The position numbers and the translations under genes are program-made. From Panonychus citri (taxonomy: Eukaryota; Arthropoda; Arachnida; Trombidiformes; Tetranychidae), in the NCBI RefSeq assembly GCF_014898815.1, contig NW_026515428.1, positions 124,001-188,000 of the forward strand: a DNA stretch of 64,000 nt, written 5' to 3'. Positions 45,285 through 59,522 of this stretch are shown in pieces. Positions within the stretch are counted from its first letter, which is position 1, and each line of letters begins with the position of its first letter. The notes beneath the pieces were generated by a model. The model was not told the DNA's origin. It worked only from the letters and a program-made list of their open reading frames with translations, and did no database searches.

Positions 45285-48200
45285 ATGGGTCTTCTTATAT
45301 ATACTTTATATGGATTTGCAATTTTTTTCTTCTCCGGTTGGTTATTTATCTGGCTGGTACATTTTATGGCCATTTTCAATGGGTAAGAATTGCTTGGTGT
45401 AACACCTAATTCATGTGTATATCTTCATGTTAACCCTTTTGTGTAAAAGGAAACAAAAATCCATCAGAAAAAGGATTAATCTTGTTCATCAATAATCTTC
45501 TCCAATGTCATCAAAGTATTAATATATAGTTTGGGTTGAGTGTGTGAATTATTTTCTTCTCTACCCTATCATATGTATCATAAGTGTCTCATTAGCTCTT
45601 CACATTTTTCTCCTACTTTTTTTTTTACTTTTCGGTGCCAATAACTGATTATCATGTTTCATGTTGCTTTCAACTTTCACTTTCACCCGTAACCTCTAAA
45701 CACTAATTCATCTTGAGTAACCGGTCCTTCAAGTCTTCATATTACTTCAGACTTTCATCCTGTGCATTGGAACTACCTGTCTGTCTGCTTGTTTATTCAT
45801 CTTATTCATCTTTTCTCTCTCTCTTTCTTTCTTTTCATCTCATGTTTTTCTTCTTATTCAACCCTTTTCTCTCTTTCTCTCCTGGTTTCATTTCCATCCA
45901 ATGTTTAATTCCACCGATTGATTTCTGTACAATCATTTCTCAAGACCTTGTATACTCTTGACCATGTAATTTTCACTGGTAATATTAGTTTGACAATTGA
46001 GCTTTTGTTTTTTATTATCATTACTTTTCTCTTTCTCTCTTTTTTCTCTCTCTCCCTTTTTTCATTCGTATTGATAGTTGATAGTATCGATCAAGTTGTT
46101 AATGGATGATGGAACTAGGTTGTACCAGTAGTAACAGTAGAAGTAAAATAATAATATCAGTTTAGTTGATGATATCTTTTAATTAAGTTAACCCAATTCC
46201 ATAGAATCAGTTGTAGAAAAATACATAATATGAGAAGTTATCATTTTCTCAATATTTACATTTTAAAGAAAATTGAACATTAATTCTAATTCTTCTTTTT
46301 TTTATTTTTCCTCTTTTGTTTTTTCTTTCTCCACAGGAAAATGAAACTTCATAGGAAAACAATTCTACCTACGGAGACTCCTCTACCTGGTGTATCCATA
46401 ATTAAACCTTTAGTGGGTATTGACTCAAATCTATTCATTAATTTGGAGAGTTTTTTCCTTCTCAACTATCCACAGGTAAAAGAGCGTTGGATCGTCCAAG
46501 TTCATTCTTAATTTAATCTCGATTAACTTTTCATTTTTTTCTCTTTACACTTCTAGTTTGAATTACTTTTTTGCATACACGATGACAAGGATGCTTCAAT
46601 TATGTTTGTTAAACGATTAATTGAAAAATATCCCAATGTAGATGCTAAAATATTTATTGGCGGCAACAAAGTGGGCATTAATCCTAAAATTAACAACATG
46701 AAACCAGGATATGATGCAGCTAAATATGATTTAATACTCATTTCCGATAGTGGAATAAGAAGTACGTTTTAATTATCATTTAATCTGCTCACTCGAACAT
46801 CAAACAACTATGGAGATTATGGATTATTATTCTGCTATTATTATAATTGCTTTTTTTTCCAAATAATTTCAAGTTCTTTTTATGATTATGATGGTGACTT
46901 CATATTGATGGTCATTAAATATGATTATCAAATGTTTTATCAAATAATCATCAAGTGGAGAGAACAAATTTGAAACAATCAATTTTAATCTAATTAGATT
47001 AACTTTCATTGAGTAAATTTCCACCTCTTTATCTTTACGACGATCATCAACTAATTACCAGAAACAAGTCATCGTTTGTTCAACCTTATTTTCCTGTGTA
47101 TATAAATTACTGGCCTATTGAATCCTTGGTGTTTGTCTGTTAAACTTGGCAAACAAAAGTTATTCAGAAAATTGTTTCAAGTTTGAAAATTTATCAGAAT
47201 AACATTCAGATTCTATGCCAGAATTTGTTTTCTCCTCAACTATTAATCTAAATGAAGATGAGAGAGAGCAAAAGAAATGTAGGAAGATGAAGTATTAGTA
47301 ACAACTACTGATCCTGTTAATTTCTTCAACTCCTCTTCCTTTTTCTTCCCTATTAATCCATAGACTCCTTTAATCTTCATCTTGTTTTCATCCTTTACTC
47401 TTTATAATCCATAATCAATTTCTTAAAAAGCTGATAAATCACCCATAGATAAATTGTTGTCTACTCTTATTTACTAATCTTAACTTTTTCGTTTTTCTCT
47501 TTTCTCTTTACAGTGAAAGAAGATACTTTACTTGATATGGTCACTTCCATGAGAGATGATGTAGCCCTAGTTCATCAAATGCCATTTACTTGTGATAGAA
47601 AAGGTTTCGCGGCCACTCTAGAAAAGGTTGGTCGATTGATTAACTGGTCCATTCCATTTATTAGCTTGGCTATTTGTCCGTGTGCGTTATTAGGCCTTCA
47701 CCCAGATAATTATCCTTGGACTTTGTAGCTTCCGTTATTCCGTTTATTTTTGTTTCTCTTAAATTAACATTGACGTCAGTAAATCAATACAACTCTCTCT
47801 GTTATATATTTATAAACCTCTTTTCTGTTCTGGTTAATCAGATAAACAATTATCATTTACTCTGTATGTTGAAAGTTTTTTCTGTTGTTATAGTTTGTTT
47901 TTAATCATTTTATTGTTATTTTCCTTCATGGTTATACTCTGTTTTAATCATCATTGATTACTTTTTTCCTATTTGATCGTTACAAAATTTTCTATCGAAA
48001 TCATGAGATTAATTTGTGTTTTCTCATCTTCTTGTTTATGTGTTTATAATGTTTCTATTTACTTTATTTTGTTTTTTTTTACAATCTTAGGTTTACTTTG
48101 GTACAGCTCATGCTAGAATTTATTTAGCAACGGATCTTGTGGGAGTTAATTGTTGTACAGGAATGTCAGCACTAATGAGGAAACATTTACTCGATGAGGT

Positions 48201-49514
48201 TGGTGGCCTCGAGGCGTTTGCCCGTTACCTTGCTGAAGATTTTTTCTTTGCCAAATCACTTACCGATAGGTAATCTATTTACATTAATATCTAATCAATT
48301 GTTTTTATTCAGATATAATCGATTATTGATTCTAATCAAATTATTTGTTATTCTTTTCTCAATCAGAGGTTGGAAAGTAAGAATAAGCTCACAACCAGCC
48401 TGGCAAAATTCGGCTCCATTAGCAGTTGAATCTTTTCAAAATAGAATAGCAAGGTAATTGTTTCTTTCCATCAATTCCAAAAAATCAAATTATCTATTTT
48501 CAAGATTTCGTAATTGCTAATTGTTTTTTCTTCTTTCATCTTTTTTTTCTCTAGATGGGCTAAGCTCAGGTTCGCCATGGTTCCTAGTACCATCATTTTA
48601 GAGCCAATATCCGAATGTGTATTCCTGGGAATTTTAGCTTCCTGGTCTTTAAATTTTCTCTTCCAATTTGATCCATTCGTGGTCTACCTGTTCCATGCTC
48701 TTCTGTGGTTTCTTCTTGACTACGCACTATTATGTATAATTCAAGTGAGTTGTTTGGCTTTTTAATTGTGTTTTGATAACACTTTTCTCTTATATTACTG
48801 ATACTTAACAATCCAATAAATCATTTACTACAATTGTAGTTTGATTGGTAAAAATCATTATCATGTTAGGTTGACAATGACATACATATTCACTTAAGGT
48901 TTAATAATAATCAATCCTAATGATACAAAGATCATTTCTATTTACTACTATTCGAGTGACAATTTTTCTCTCGATATAATAATTTATAGCTTTCATCGTT
49001 TTAGTTAATTTAAATTAATTATTTGCAATTTAAACTACTAATGAGAAAAAATTTTCCTTTTCCTTTTCCCTTTGCTTTTATTTAATTATAATTGAAAATT
49101 GATTGGAAACGCAACATTTTAAAAATGATTTACTCTTTTTCATTAACAACCTTGATCGATACAGATAATTCAATATCTTTTTTTTCCAACATGATATTCA
49201 ACCATTTAGATTCAATAAATCAAAGTCCTTTGTCATCAATTGACCTCTAATTTTTCATTTAAATGATAATGAATAGAGTTTAATTGAAAACTTTTCCTAA
49301 TGATTTTACTAATTGTTTTTAACTCTCTCACTTTCAACAGAATGGTTCATTACCTTTCGCTAAAACAGAATTTGTGATCGCTTGGTGTTTTCGTGAGTTC
49401 ACCGCATCCATTGTATTTCTTAAAGCTCTTTGGGATCCAGAGATAAAATGGAGGACGGGTACATACAAATTAAAGTGGGGAGGTGTTGCTGAAGAAGTGA
49501 AAACCAAGCTTTAA
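45285..49514 (+). CDS. UGCG: Ceramide glucosyltransferase (glucosylceramide synthase)
   Basis: UGCG transfers glucose from UDP-glucose to ceramide on the cytosolic face of the Golgi, the first step to glucosylceramide-based glycolipids (GT21 family). Eight exons: 45285-45382, 46337-46475, 46557-46761, 47514-47626, 48091-48269, 48367-48453, 48555-48744, 49341-49514. All phases agree, giving 394 aa, the same as human. An N-terminal membrane anchor (MGLLIYTLYGFAIFFFSGWL) is followed by KPLVGIDSNL, the D1 region CIHDDKD, then FIGGNKVGINPKINNMKPGY and DSG (D2), GFAATLEK|VYFGT, CCTGMSALMRKHLLDEVGG, AEDFFFAKSL (D3), and the QNRIARW motif that fits (Q/R)XXRW. Two C-terminal hydrophobic segments follow. 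The D1 region differs a little from human QDHDD. Confidence 0.97.
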
Positions 49515-52500
49515 CCACCGAGGAAATTTATCAAGTCCAGCATTGGCGATTTTTTAATTTAATTTATCACCTTTCTCTCTCTCTCTCTCTCTCTTCTCCT
49601 TCTCTCCAACTCTCTTCAACTTGAACATAATACAACAATGTTGTGTCTGTGAGAATATGAAAATGATTCTGGAATCAATTTTCATTGGAATGAAATTGAC
49701 ACAAGATCCACCAACACCAGAGGCAAAAATTAGGAAATAATGATAAAAATATGGATCAAGAGAGGATGACCTTTTATTGACAAAGAAAAAGAAAACTAAT
49801 AGGAAAAAGTTTCCACTTTTTTTTCTATTAATATTATCACCAAGATTGTTGATATAATTATTATTTTCAACGGAACATCTCATCTTTATTCAATTGAAGC
49901 AACAACAAAATTCAACCAAAAAGCAAAAGCATCATCACAAACCATCATCGCCAGGAGATACATCATTTTTTTTTTCAATGGTTTCAAGCTTCATCTTTTT
50001 TATCAAAGATTCTGCTGAAACTTTTATTACTCGCCATTGTTTCTCACTTGTGGGTGGTTGTGCTCTCTCTCTCTCTCTCTCTTTCATTACTTTGAATATT
50101 TATACTGGTTTCTATTTAATATTCATCATCTTTCATCTTTCTGTTCTTCTGGTGTCTTATCTTGGGCATTTCTACTTCATAAGCATCTCTCCATAGGAAG
50201 CGAGAAAAAAAATGCTGATATTGTCAATGAAATACTTTACATCTTCTTCTTGTATACACCACCCTGGATCTTTCTCCCTTCCTCCTCCGGGACGTCCATG
50301 CGAGATAAATGATGACAACAAGAAAAAGATAATGATATGGACTCTAATACATTAAGCTGTTGTTCATTTTCTTCAATCAATCGAGAGACTTATTTTACAC
50401 TGTGGGAGACTTTTTCCTTTTATTCACCTATCATCTTGACTTAATCCTCTTCTGCTTCTATGATAACATGCAAAAAAAACAAAAGTGCCTCATTCCATCT
50501 TCCACCGTGACTACGTATTGAATTTCTGTGAATTTACCTGTTAACTGGCAGGAGAAAAATAGAGAGCATGGTTACTCTGAAAAGGAAAAAATCGAGATGA
50601 AAATGATTTCAACATGAATAAAGCATTTTCCTTTTATGGCCAACACTTGATTCAATTGAGATTGGCTGCTAAAGATAATTAATTTACACCGTTAAAGTTT
50701 AATCAGCTGGAAATTATGTACAGATAACCGATTCCGGAACAGCCATTTCCTTAAAGATGAAGAAATCACCAAGGTCACCAATTTTTATTTCCAATGTCCT
50801 TCTAATGCCCAATGAGAGGAGTATTAAAGGATAAATATCTCTAAATAGCTGATAAAACACTATGAATGGTAGCACAAAGTAAGAGGGAAAATATTCAAAT
50901 CAACGTTTCTGGATATTAAAAGGATTCTTAATTTTACTTGATCATCATAATCAACAGTAGAAGGTACAACAACAACAACAACAACAGTTGCATACATATG
51001 AATATGAATGTATGAAAACACCATTAAGCATGAAGTACTTTTCGTCATATTTGTTTTCCTTCACTTGAAGTGTGTTCGGAAAATGAAACGGAAAATTCAA
51101 GAGATTGGATTAAACATGAAATATTCATGAATTAAGAAACCATGAATATCTGTTAACCTGATCAGAAGCAGAAACGTCTTCTTTATGAACCAGTTACTAT
51201 AAATCAAGAAGGAGCTAAATTGTCATCTAAAAACCAGCAAAGAAAAGTACACATCAGTTCAGTGGACCCGTGAACATGATGACAACAACAACAATTAAAG
51301 ACGATGATTAAAACCCATTTATCTCATGAAAACGAAAAATACTTCAAACATACACACACACACAAAACTTAATAACTATTAAAGTTGATAACCTTTTGCT
51401 GTTCTCGCCGATTTTTATGAAAAAGTTGAAACCAATCACAAAAAATGATAATTATTACAACACCAAGTATCGTTATCTGATTAACTTATCCAGTTGGATG
51501 GACAATTGAAAATCGTAACTAGGTGTGTATGTGTATGAATGTGTGTAATCCCGTCTCTCGATTATATCAAACTGACACCCGGAAGGCAGCAAAAGGGATT
51601 AATAAAATAAATGGTAATCATGTACAACTTTTAATCCCTGATGTATATTTTTATGGTTAATTACAAAGTCATCAACTAGAAACAAGGTTAACACAAGAAA
51701 CAATCACCCACCAATTGAACAACTTCCTGTTGTTTATTTTTTATCTTCCTTTTTCATCTTAATTGTATCAAGGTGGACACCACCCATGGAAATGATTAAC
51801 CATCATCATCGTCATCATCACAATTAACTAATTTCAAGTATATATGATAGTTGCGTAACAACAACATCAACATCAACTTTGAAAAAGTAAAATTGAATGG
51901 ATGGATTTTATTGATTAACTTTTTTCTTTCGCCTACAATTACAACAAATCGTCAGCTTTGATTATTCACAACAACAATTAAGACAAACACAAGAAGGAGA
52001 AACACATACACACACACAAAACAAACTAAAACAATTAACAAGCGATTCGCAAATACTAGTCATATTTAAGTTTATTTTTATTTATAATAATTGTAATTTC
52101 ATTCCCTTCATAAATTTCAATTGTAGTCCTAAGACCTTCCAACTTTTTCTTACCAAAACCGTCATCGGACCTCCTCTTAAACCCTCGTCATCTTGTAATC
52201 TATATCAATATTGAATCTTCTCCTCTCATCCACCCTGTACCCATCTATTTCTCACCCAGCCCACCTCTCTCTCTCTCTCCCTCTCCCTCTCTCTCTGTTC
52301 ACTTGATAATTCACAAGCATTGCTCATTGTATAAAAATCCATTAATATAAATAATTTGTTAGACTTGATATAAGAAGATGAATTAGGAAATGATGTTTCC
52401 TTTTCTTTCATCTAATTACTACAAAAATTTAGACCACCAATTGTTTACAATACTATTAATACTAATTGAAAATTAATACTTTCCATATCTTCCTCTTTCT

Positions 52501-55215
52501 CTCTCACTGTCATCCTTTTCCCCTCTTCTAATTGTGATCATTTTAATTTATGATTAATTCCTCCAATTACCATAAGGATTACACACAACAAACTTGAAGA
52601 TTAACACAAAAAAAGGGATTCCAACAATGAAAGAGGAAAAAGATATACAATTTACTAATCACTTTCTAATGATCAATGGAAGACAATTATAGTAACAATC
52701 AACTTCGATAAGTTAATTATCAACTAGATGATTAGGAATTAACTTTGACCAATGCATGTGAATGTTGCCAAATGTGTCAACAGACAAAATCCTTTTAATC
52801 CAAAACTTTTTGTTTTTCTCTTCATACTCTTGATTTATAATGTAAATTTAATCTTAATTGTTTTTAAATTGTTTTCGCTCATCCTTTTTTTTTTGCCTCA
52901 ACTCTCTCCCAATTTCAATTATCCACTTAAACACAATCAACTGATTAACTAGATTGATGATTTAAATAGCAAAAGATGATTTCGAGGATGAAAAAAGCAG
53001 AAAAATCCATGTAGAGTTATTGGAAAAAGAATCAATTTCATTTAGATGAGATTGAGAATCAACTTGAACTTCTCATCCATTTACCAAAGATTAACTGTTA
53101 ATCCCTTTGTATTTCTCTCTCTATCTCTCACAATGATTAATCCCTTTCTCTCTTACGTGCTTGTTTCGTTTTCTTGTAAAATCTCAGGAAACTCTTTTTC
53201 TTTTTGTTTATTCTGTTTTTTATTATTACGCTGATTTTACATGATCAACGCCCGAATCATTGTTTTTCCTGATTAACATTTCGAATCCTCGATTATCCCT
53301 TTTAGGAGATTAACTCATGATATATGTGAACAACTACCTCTTAATCATTATTGTTATTCCTCAATCTGTCTTATTTTTTATACTCTCTCTCTCTCTCTCT
53401 CGCCATCATTTCCTTTTCCGCATTACCGATTATCTTCCTCCCTTCTTGTCTCTTTCTCTCTCTTTCTGTCTCCTCTCTTCATTGTCTTCTTTGTAAAACT
53501 AAATTGAAATAAGAAAAAGATTATTGGTAAATTTCTAAAACAAAGATAATTAAGATAATTTGATTTTGTCTCAATTTCTTTTAATTACTTTTACAATCTG
53601 ATTAGTTAATTGTTTGTATTTTTTTTTGTTCTTTTTAAGGTAAAAAAAAACAGAAATTAACTTAAATTACTAAACAAGAATTGAAATGAAATTCAATCAA
53701 TCGTAAGGTTAGTTTGAGATTATAATCTAACGATGATTAACTTTTAATCAATCTAATAGTTAATTAAACTATTAATTAATATTAATTTCGTACGGACGAA
53801 GAGGTTTTTATACAAAATGCAAAACCGTTTCCATTTTTACTACAATTTGAATATTTTTATTGTGATTAAACAATCAAATTAACAGTATGAAAGTTATTAA
53901 TAAATTAGTCTGAAATGATTGATTTTCAAGTGTAATCAACAATCAGAAAAGTTGATGATATAAAATCAGATCAATTGAAGATCAAAGTAAAAGAAACAAA
54001 AAAAAATGGAGTAAAAATAATAATAATTGTGAATGGTTTAAGTTAATCTTGATTCAATTAGAATCAAATCTAATCTAATAATAATGTTTTCCATCAACAA
54101 TGATGAGTCTGATTAGATATTGATGATAACACATATACAGAAACACACAAAGAATACAAAAAGGACTAACCATTAAAAGCGATCATGTTAACACGGAAAA
54201 ATGTGAGAGAGAGAATAAAAAAGTGAGACGATAAAGAAGATGAAGAAGATAAAATGAAGATAATGATGAGAATTGATGAAAAATAAAAGGGAGATTAAGG
54301 GATGAGAAGGAGGTGGAAAAAAATTACAATTCGATTCAGTTCAAAGTGAATCAACCCAAAGTAAAAGAGGCTGATGATCAACACGAAGATCAACATGATG
54401 ATCAACATGATGATCAACACGAAGATCAACATGATGATCAGAATGATGATGACAATGATGATGGAGACGAAAATGATGATGATGATATTGGGTGAGCCGA
54501 AATTGATTCTGAGTGTTAATCAGTTAAACGATAGAATCGTTGAAACCAAATGAAAGACAGAGAGAAAGAGAGAGAGAGAAGATGAAGATGAAGATGAGGA
54601 TGAGGATGATGGAAGATAAGTCGGATTGGCTCATAAGAGGTTCGCTTGTTTTAGGTCATGAGGGTTGGTCCTGTTCGAGCACGAAAGTTGTTTACACGTT
54701 TATCAGAACGAATAAAATGCTTGAGTTGCCGGTTTATTGTCGACATTTCGAGTTACTCTTTCATCCTCAATTCCAAATAAATATAATATATTAACATGTT
54801 TATTTTCTCAATTTAATTCATATTAGAAAATGATTTGAACCTACAAACATCAACAACAATTAACAAATCGTTCAATGAAACTTTAAATCACAATCAATTT
54901 CTAACGTTAAGGTAAATATAAATTTTGTGTGTTGAAAATCAATTGTTTCTCAATTGGATAAAGTTTTTTTCCTTCTTCAATTTTGTTTAGTTTGTTATTA
55001 TAAAACTAAATTGTGCTGCTTAATTGTTGATTATTGTCAAATTTTTTCTCCTCTCTAATTAGTAAATTAACTAATTGTTATTATTATTATTATTGTTATT
55101 TGTTAACTTGTAGTGTCATTTGGGTTCCAATCATCATCCTTATTATATAATTTGTATTTCCATCATCAAAGATTATTTTATTTTCAATCATCATCAAAAT
55201 TTAAATTGTTCAAAA
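49515..55215. other. 5.7 kb without a recognised gene
   Basis: Begins with the UGCG 3' flank, including a (CT)n run at about 49571-49594. Open frames are short and low-complexity on both strands. 50.0-50.3 kb and 54.5-54.75 kb have less AT-rich patches but no recognisable protein. (CT)n runs lie at 52264-52295 and 53382-53401, a CAA run near 50970-50987, and CA runs near 51355 and 52010. The right end must hold the promoter of the obstructor gene. A long UTR or noncoding RNA cannot be excluded. Confidence 0.5.
54373..54444 (+). repeat. 12-bp minisatellite, six units
   Basis: Six tandem 12-mers of the form GA(T/A)GATCAACA(T/C); the last is GATGATCAGAAT. They are followed by a degenerate GATGAT run to about 54490. 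In one frame it reads (DDQH/EDQH)n, but that frame ends after 60 codons with no support as a gene. Confidence 0.9.
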
Positions 55216-58200
55216 ATGTTGTTTACATTAACATTAACTGTTTTATTAACAATCTCAGGTAATTATTTGATTTTCTAATTGTTGACAATTGATGATTTCT
55301 ACACGGTTTTGATTAGAGTACTAATTGGTTACTTGGAAAATAGCAAAAAGAAACTTAATTAACTAAATTGTCTTTCGTTGTGTCTTTTAAGGTTTTTCTT
55401 GTCAACGTCAAGGGCCACAATTTAACTTCCCTGGTGGACCTGGTGGATCACAGGGAGGTGGTGGTGGTGTCGATAGACCACAAGGTAATTCGGGTAATTT
55501 TCAATCATTCCAACCTGCAGTAGCCCCACAATCTGCACCTCGAGAGTCCAACTCAGCACCAGCCAATGTGCCAGCACCACCTCGGCCAATTCTAGCGGCA
55601 AACTTTGCCTGCCCCGAGAAGACGGGTTTCTTTGCCCACTCCAAGAGCTGTGATAAATACTATGCCTGTGAAAACGGGACCGCGACCCTCAAGACCTGCG
55701 GTAACGGACTAGTCTTTGACGACGCCGATTACATGAGGGAAAACTGTGCCTACCCCTTCTCAGTGGACTGTGGTCATCGTACCGATATGGGTAATTAATC
55801 AATCCAATTATCTCTCTCTCTCTCTCTCTCTTTAAATCAATAACCATTAACATGTCACCATAAACAGTTACATAGACACACCTTTCAAAATTTATCGTTC
55901 TCGTTAACTTTGACCTAATATATTATTACCTTTTGATTGTTGGGTTAATTTAGTTTCCAAACCTTAAAGTTTCATCAATTTTTGATTGTTATAGTTAATT
56001 GTTTTTCTCACCAAGGTGTTGTTGACTTTACAATCATAATCAGTTTGATGAGTTGATGAAAAATGTTTTCATTATTGTCTGTTTAACAATCAAGCAATCA
56101 AATGATTGACAATTAACGGAATCATTTAATTGTCCTTTTTTTCTCGTTCATTTGTAGCAATTAAAAAAAAACGTTGGCGTTGATTAAGGAATCAGATTTA
56201 TATAATTTTTTATCTTGTTACAATTACTTCATATATATCAATAGACTTTAGTTTTAATTGTTGTTGAACAATTTAGCACACCCAAAGATATCATCATCAG
56301 ACATCAACAATTAAGCAGGGAAGAAACAAATTAACGATGAGAATTAACAATTAGCAATTTAAATAGTTAATCTGAGACTACAATTTACTAATCTAGATGG
56401 AAAATGCTAATTGTTTATTAGTTGAAAACAATCAACACAAACTTTGATTGTCTAACTATGCTTAATGATGATAATTAACTGTAATCAAACTGAATGAAGA
56501 ATCAAAAAGTTTAATTGTTTTGATTGTTAAATGATTAACATGGATGGTTTATCAATTGAAACTTAAATTAAGAAACAGACTGTTGATTTGATTTAGTTAC
56601 TTTGATTTGATAAGATTGTTTTACTTTTTTCTTTTAATTCTTAATCACACTTCTCACAATTAAGGGAAAATCAAAAAATCTCGCTTTCAAATCAACAAGT
56701 GATCAGTAAATTGTTGAATAACAATAAAAACAACAATCATGCTCTGATTACAATTTAATGATAACAATCAACAATTCATCCAACTGCATCTTCTTCAACA
56801 GAAAACAACAATAAATATTATCCAACAATTTTTTTCTTATATCATCATCATCATCTTCATCTTCATGATAATATAACTGTTTCATATTCATCATCATGAT
56901 CAGAATATTAGATTTACTAATTGTCATTAAATTGGTTTTCTTCACGCCTTCAACAACCAATTTGTTTGACATTCAATTCACCATTTAATTAGCATTTAGT
57001 TAATCATTTTAACGGATTATGATTCGTTACATGATGATAATAATACTCATTAAGTTGATTAGATGAAATATTTTTCAATTCCAACTGAATTTACTCAGTT
57101 CCAAATGGATGAATTAAATATTATCATTATGATGATAATCAATTCTGTAGACTAATTTGTTTACATTTATATATATAAATTATTCACAATATTTAGGGTA
57201 ATTAACAGTTATGTTAGATGATCAAGAAGAATCTTAATCAGATAGTTCAATTCAAATAATCATAATTAGCTAATTGTTGTTTTTATGTAAATGGTAAAAT
57301 TTTCAAATTGATCAAGTCGATTGACTTATCATAAGGTGTTATAATTTGGTTAATTGTTTCAAAAGAAAGTTAATTATTGATATTGTACTTGATTTTCATT
57401 GGAATTTAATTGTTGCTGAACTTTTTTCTTCTTTTAATTGTTAACAGAACCTCCGATAAGTACACCTAATTGTCCACGATTGTACGGAATTTTCCCTCAT
57501 TCGACCAACTGTAAAGTATTTTATTCGTGCTGGAACGGTGAGGCCAATAGGTACGACTGTCCACCCGGATTGGCCTACGATGATGAACAACGGGTTTGTG
57601 TTTGGGCTGATTTAGTTTCTCGATGTGACAAAGCAAGTAAGTAAATGACCACAACTACTGACCACAAGAGTGAAAGTTTCCTAATAAGAATTGAAAATTA
57701 GTCAATGAATTCGTAAAAATAGTAAACAGAATGAATAGTTTTCGTTTATTTTTTTTTTCGTCGAACTTTTTTTCCTCTTCATCTTCCACTCCCACCGCCT
57801 CCACCCAACTATTATTATAACTTTCTAACATGATGATGATGATTAACTATGAACTCTATCAATCAAAATAAAATTATGACCTGAATAACGGTTAATTGGT
57901 TGAGGCAAATGAACGGAGATTTTTAAAGTTTTCAGAAATCGAAATATAAAAAAAGCGAAATCATTTTTATCATCAGAAAACAAACCAACTAAACCACATC
58001 ATCATCATCATCATCATCATCATCTTATAAAGATCAAGTTAATTGATGATCAAGAGTGTTGGTGTTTTAATAGTTAATTTAGAGTTGAGGTTAAGATTAA
58101 CACTAAATTTAGATTAGTAATCAATTTTTCTGACCAAAAAGGTAACAAAATAAATATGATTACAATTAGAAAGTCTATTTATATAATATTATAAATATCG

Positions 58201-59522
58201 TTTACTATTTAGTTTATTTGTATTTACCTTTCAGTTGATTGTTGTGATTAAGATCAGACATGACTGATGATTATCATGATTATATCAATGAGACTTGGGA
58301 AGAGTCAATCAATTGATTAATCAGTCAAGTTCAATTGATCATTTCAATAGTAAAACTTTGCTTATTGTAATGATTTACTTTTCTCAAGATGATTACGATT
58401 TTATGATTATTAGAATTTGAGAAAAAAAAAATCAAAATCGCAACAATTAAGGTTAACAATTGTTTTCGATTATCATTTAAATTTGTCTACATCATCACAA
58501 CAATTAAGTGTAATCATATATATAAAATATAGTAATACATAATGTCTAATGTTGTTAATTGTTGTTTCTATCATTTAATTTAATCATCAAACTTTAAAAT
58601 TATTTCAATTTTGTTTCATTATCAATGCATAACTAATGGACTTACATGTTAATGGTTACAGTTGATGGATAAATTTGTTACCCTAATTGGTGATTAAATT
58701 TAATTTGTTAGGGATCATTTGTTAAATTGATTCCTATCATTATTATTACAATCAAGTAAATTGTTTTCTATATATTCATATATAAATATATTTATCTACT
58801 CAAACAATTAACTAATCTACATGCAAATGAATAAAAAATATAAAGTTTATTTTTGGATAACAAATAAGGTAATCAGTTAATGATGATTAAAGCAAATAAT
58901 AAATGGATTATCATGATTACTTGAATATTAATCTAGTTAATTGTATCATAAGGTTAATTACAGGCTAAATTGGATTAGTATGATTAACTTTTAAAAGGTG
59001 ATCAAAGGTTTGTTGACCTACAATTGATAACATTTGGTCATCATTATGATTATAACGGTAAATTGATAAAGTTTGATAATCAATTTGGTGAAACGATTAA
59101 TTGGATTAGAATTTTTTTTCTGCTTATTCTTTGATAATCTAATATTAATTAATTCGCTCTCTCTCACTCATTTAGCTTTATCTGATGGTTTCGTTTGCCC
59201 CGAAGGCGGAGAAAGTGACCAACCTGGACATTACACTCGTCATCCTCATCCAACCGATTGTCGTAAATTTTATGTCTGTATCGATGCCGTAGCTCGTGCT
59301 TATGGCTGCTCTTTTGGTACCGTTTTCAACACCGATACACTTCAATGTGACGAACCTGAAAATGTTCAAGGATGGTAAGAGATTAACTCTTCTTAATCCC
59401 TCTAGAAGATTATCCAACCATTTAACTAATCTTTTGTTTTTTACTTTCTCTCCTATTATAGTGAAAAATACTACGGTGATGTTGACCCAAAGACCGCAAA
59501 GAAATTGAAAGGACAAAATTAG
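55216..59522 (+). CDS. Obstructor/CPAP3-type cuticular protein with three chitin-binding domains
   Basis: CPAP3/obstructor proteins are secreted, bind chitin and organise the cuticle. Five exons: 55216-55258, 55392-55790, 57448-57636, 59176-59374, 59462-59522, with consistent phases, give 296 aa. Exon 1 supplies a signal peptide (MLFTLTLTVLLTISG), then a Gly/Pro/Ser/Gln-rich linker runs to about residue 85. Three peritrophin-A/CBM14 domains follow, each with six cysteines: about 88-140 (CPEKTGFFAHSKSCDKYYAC), 155-208 (CPRLYGIFPHSTNCKVFYSC) and 218-276 (CPEGGESDQPGHYTRHPHPT, DCRKFYVC). Exons 3 and 4 each carry one domain; the last cysteine of domain 3 is completed across the exon 4-5 join. The C-terminus is short and basic (KTAKKLKGQN). 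The introns of about 1.5-1.7 kb contain no other gene. Which obstructor (A-E) is not resolved. Confidence 0.94.
57997..58024. repeat. (CAT)n microsatellite in an obstructor intron
   Basis: About nine CAT units within intron 3. Confidence 0.9.

Noticed and set aside
49554..49883. 109-codon minus-strand frame
   Set aside because: Antisense to the UGCG 3' flank, with (CT)n-derived Glu/Arg repeats.
54313..54495. 60-codon acidic frame with DDQH repeats
   Set aside because: Produced entirely by the 12-bp minisatellite and GAT runs.
54550..54780. Possible exon with MEDKSDWLIRGSLVLGHEGW
   Set aside because: Less AT-rich, but opens from purine-repeat DNA and has no recognisable homology or splice partners.
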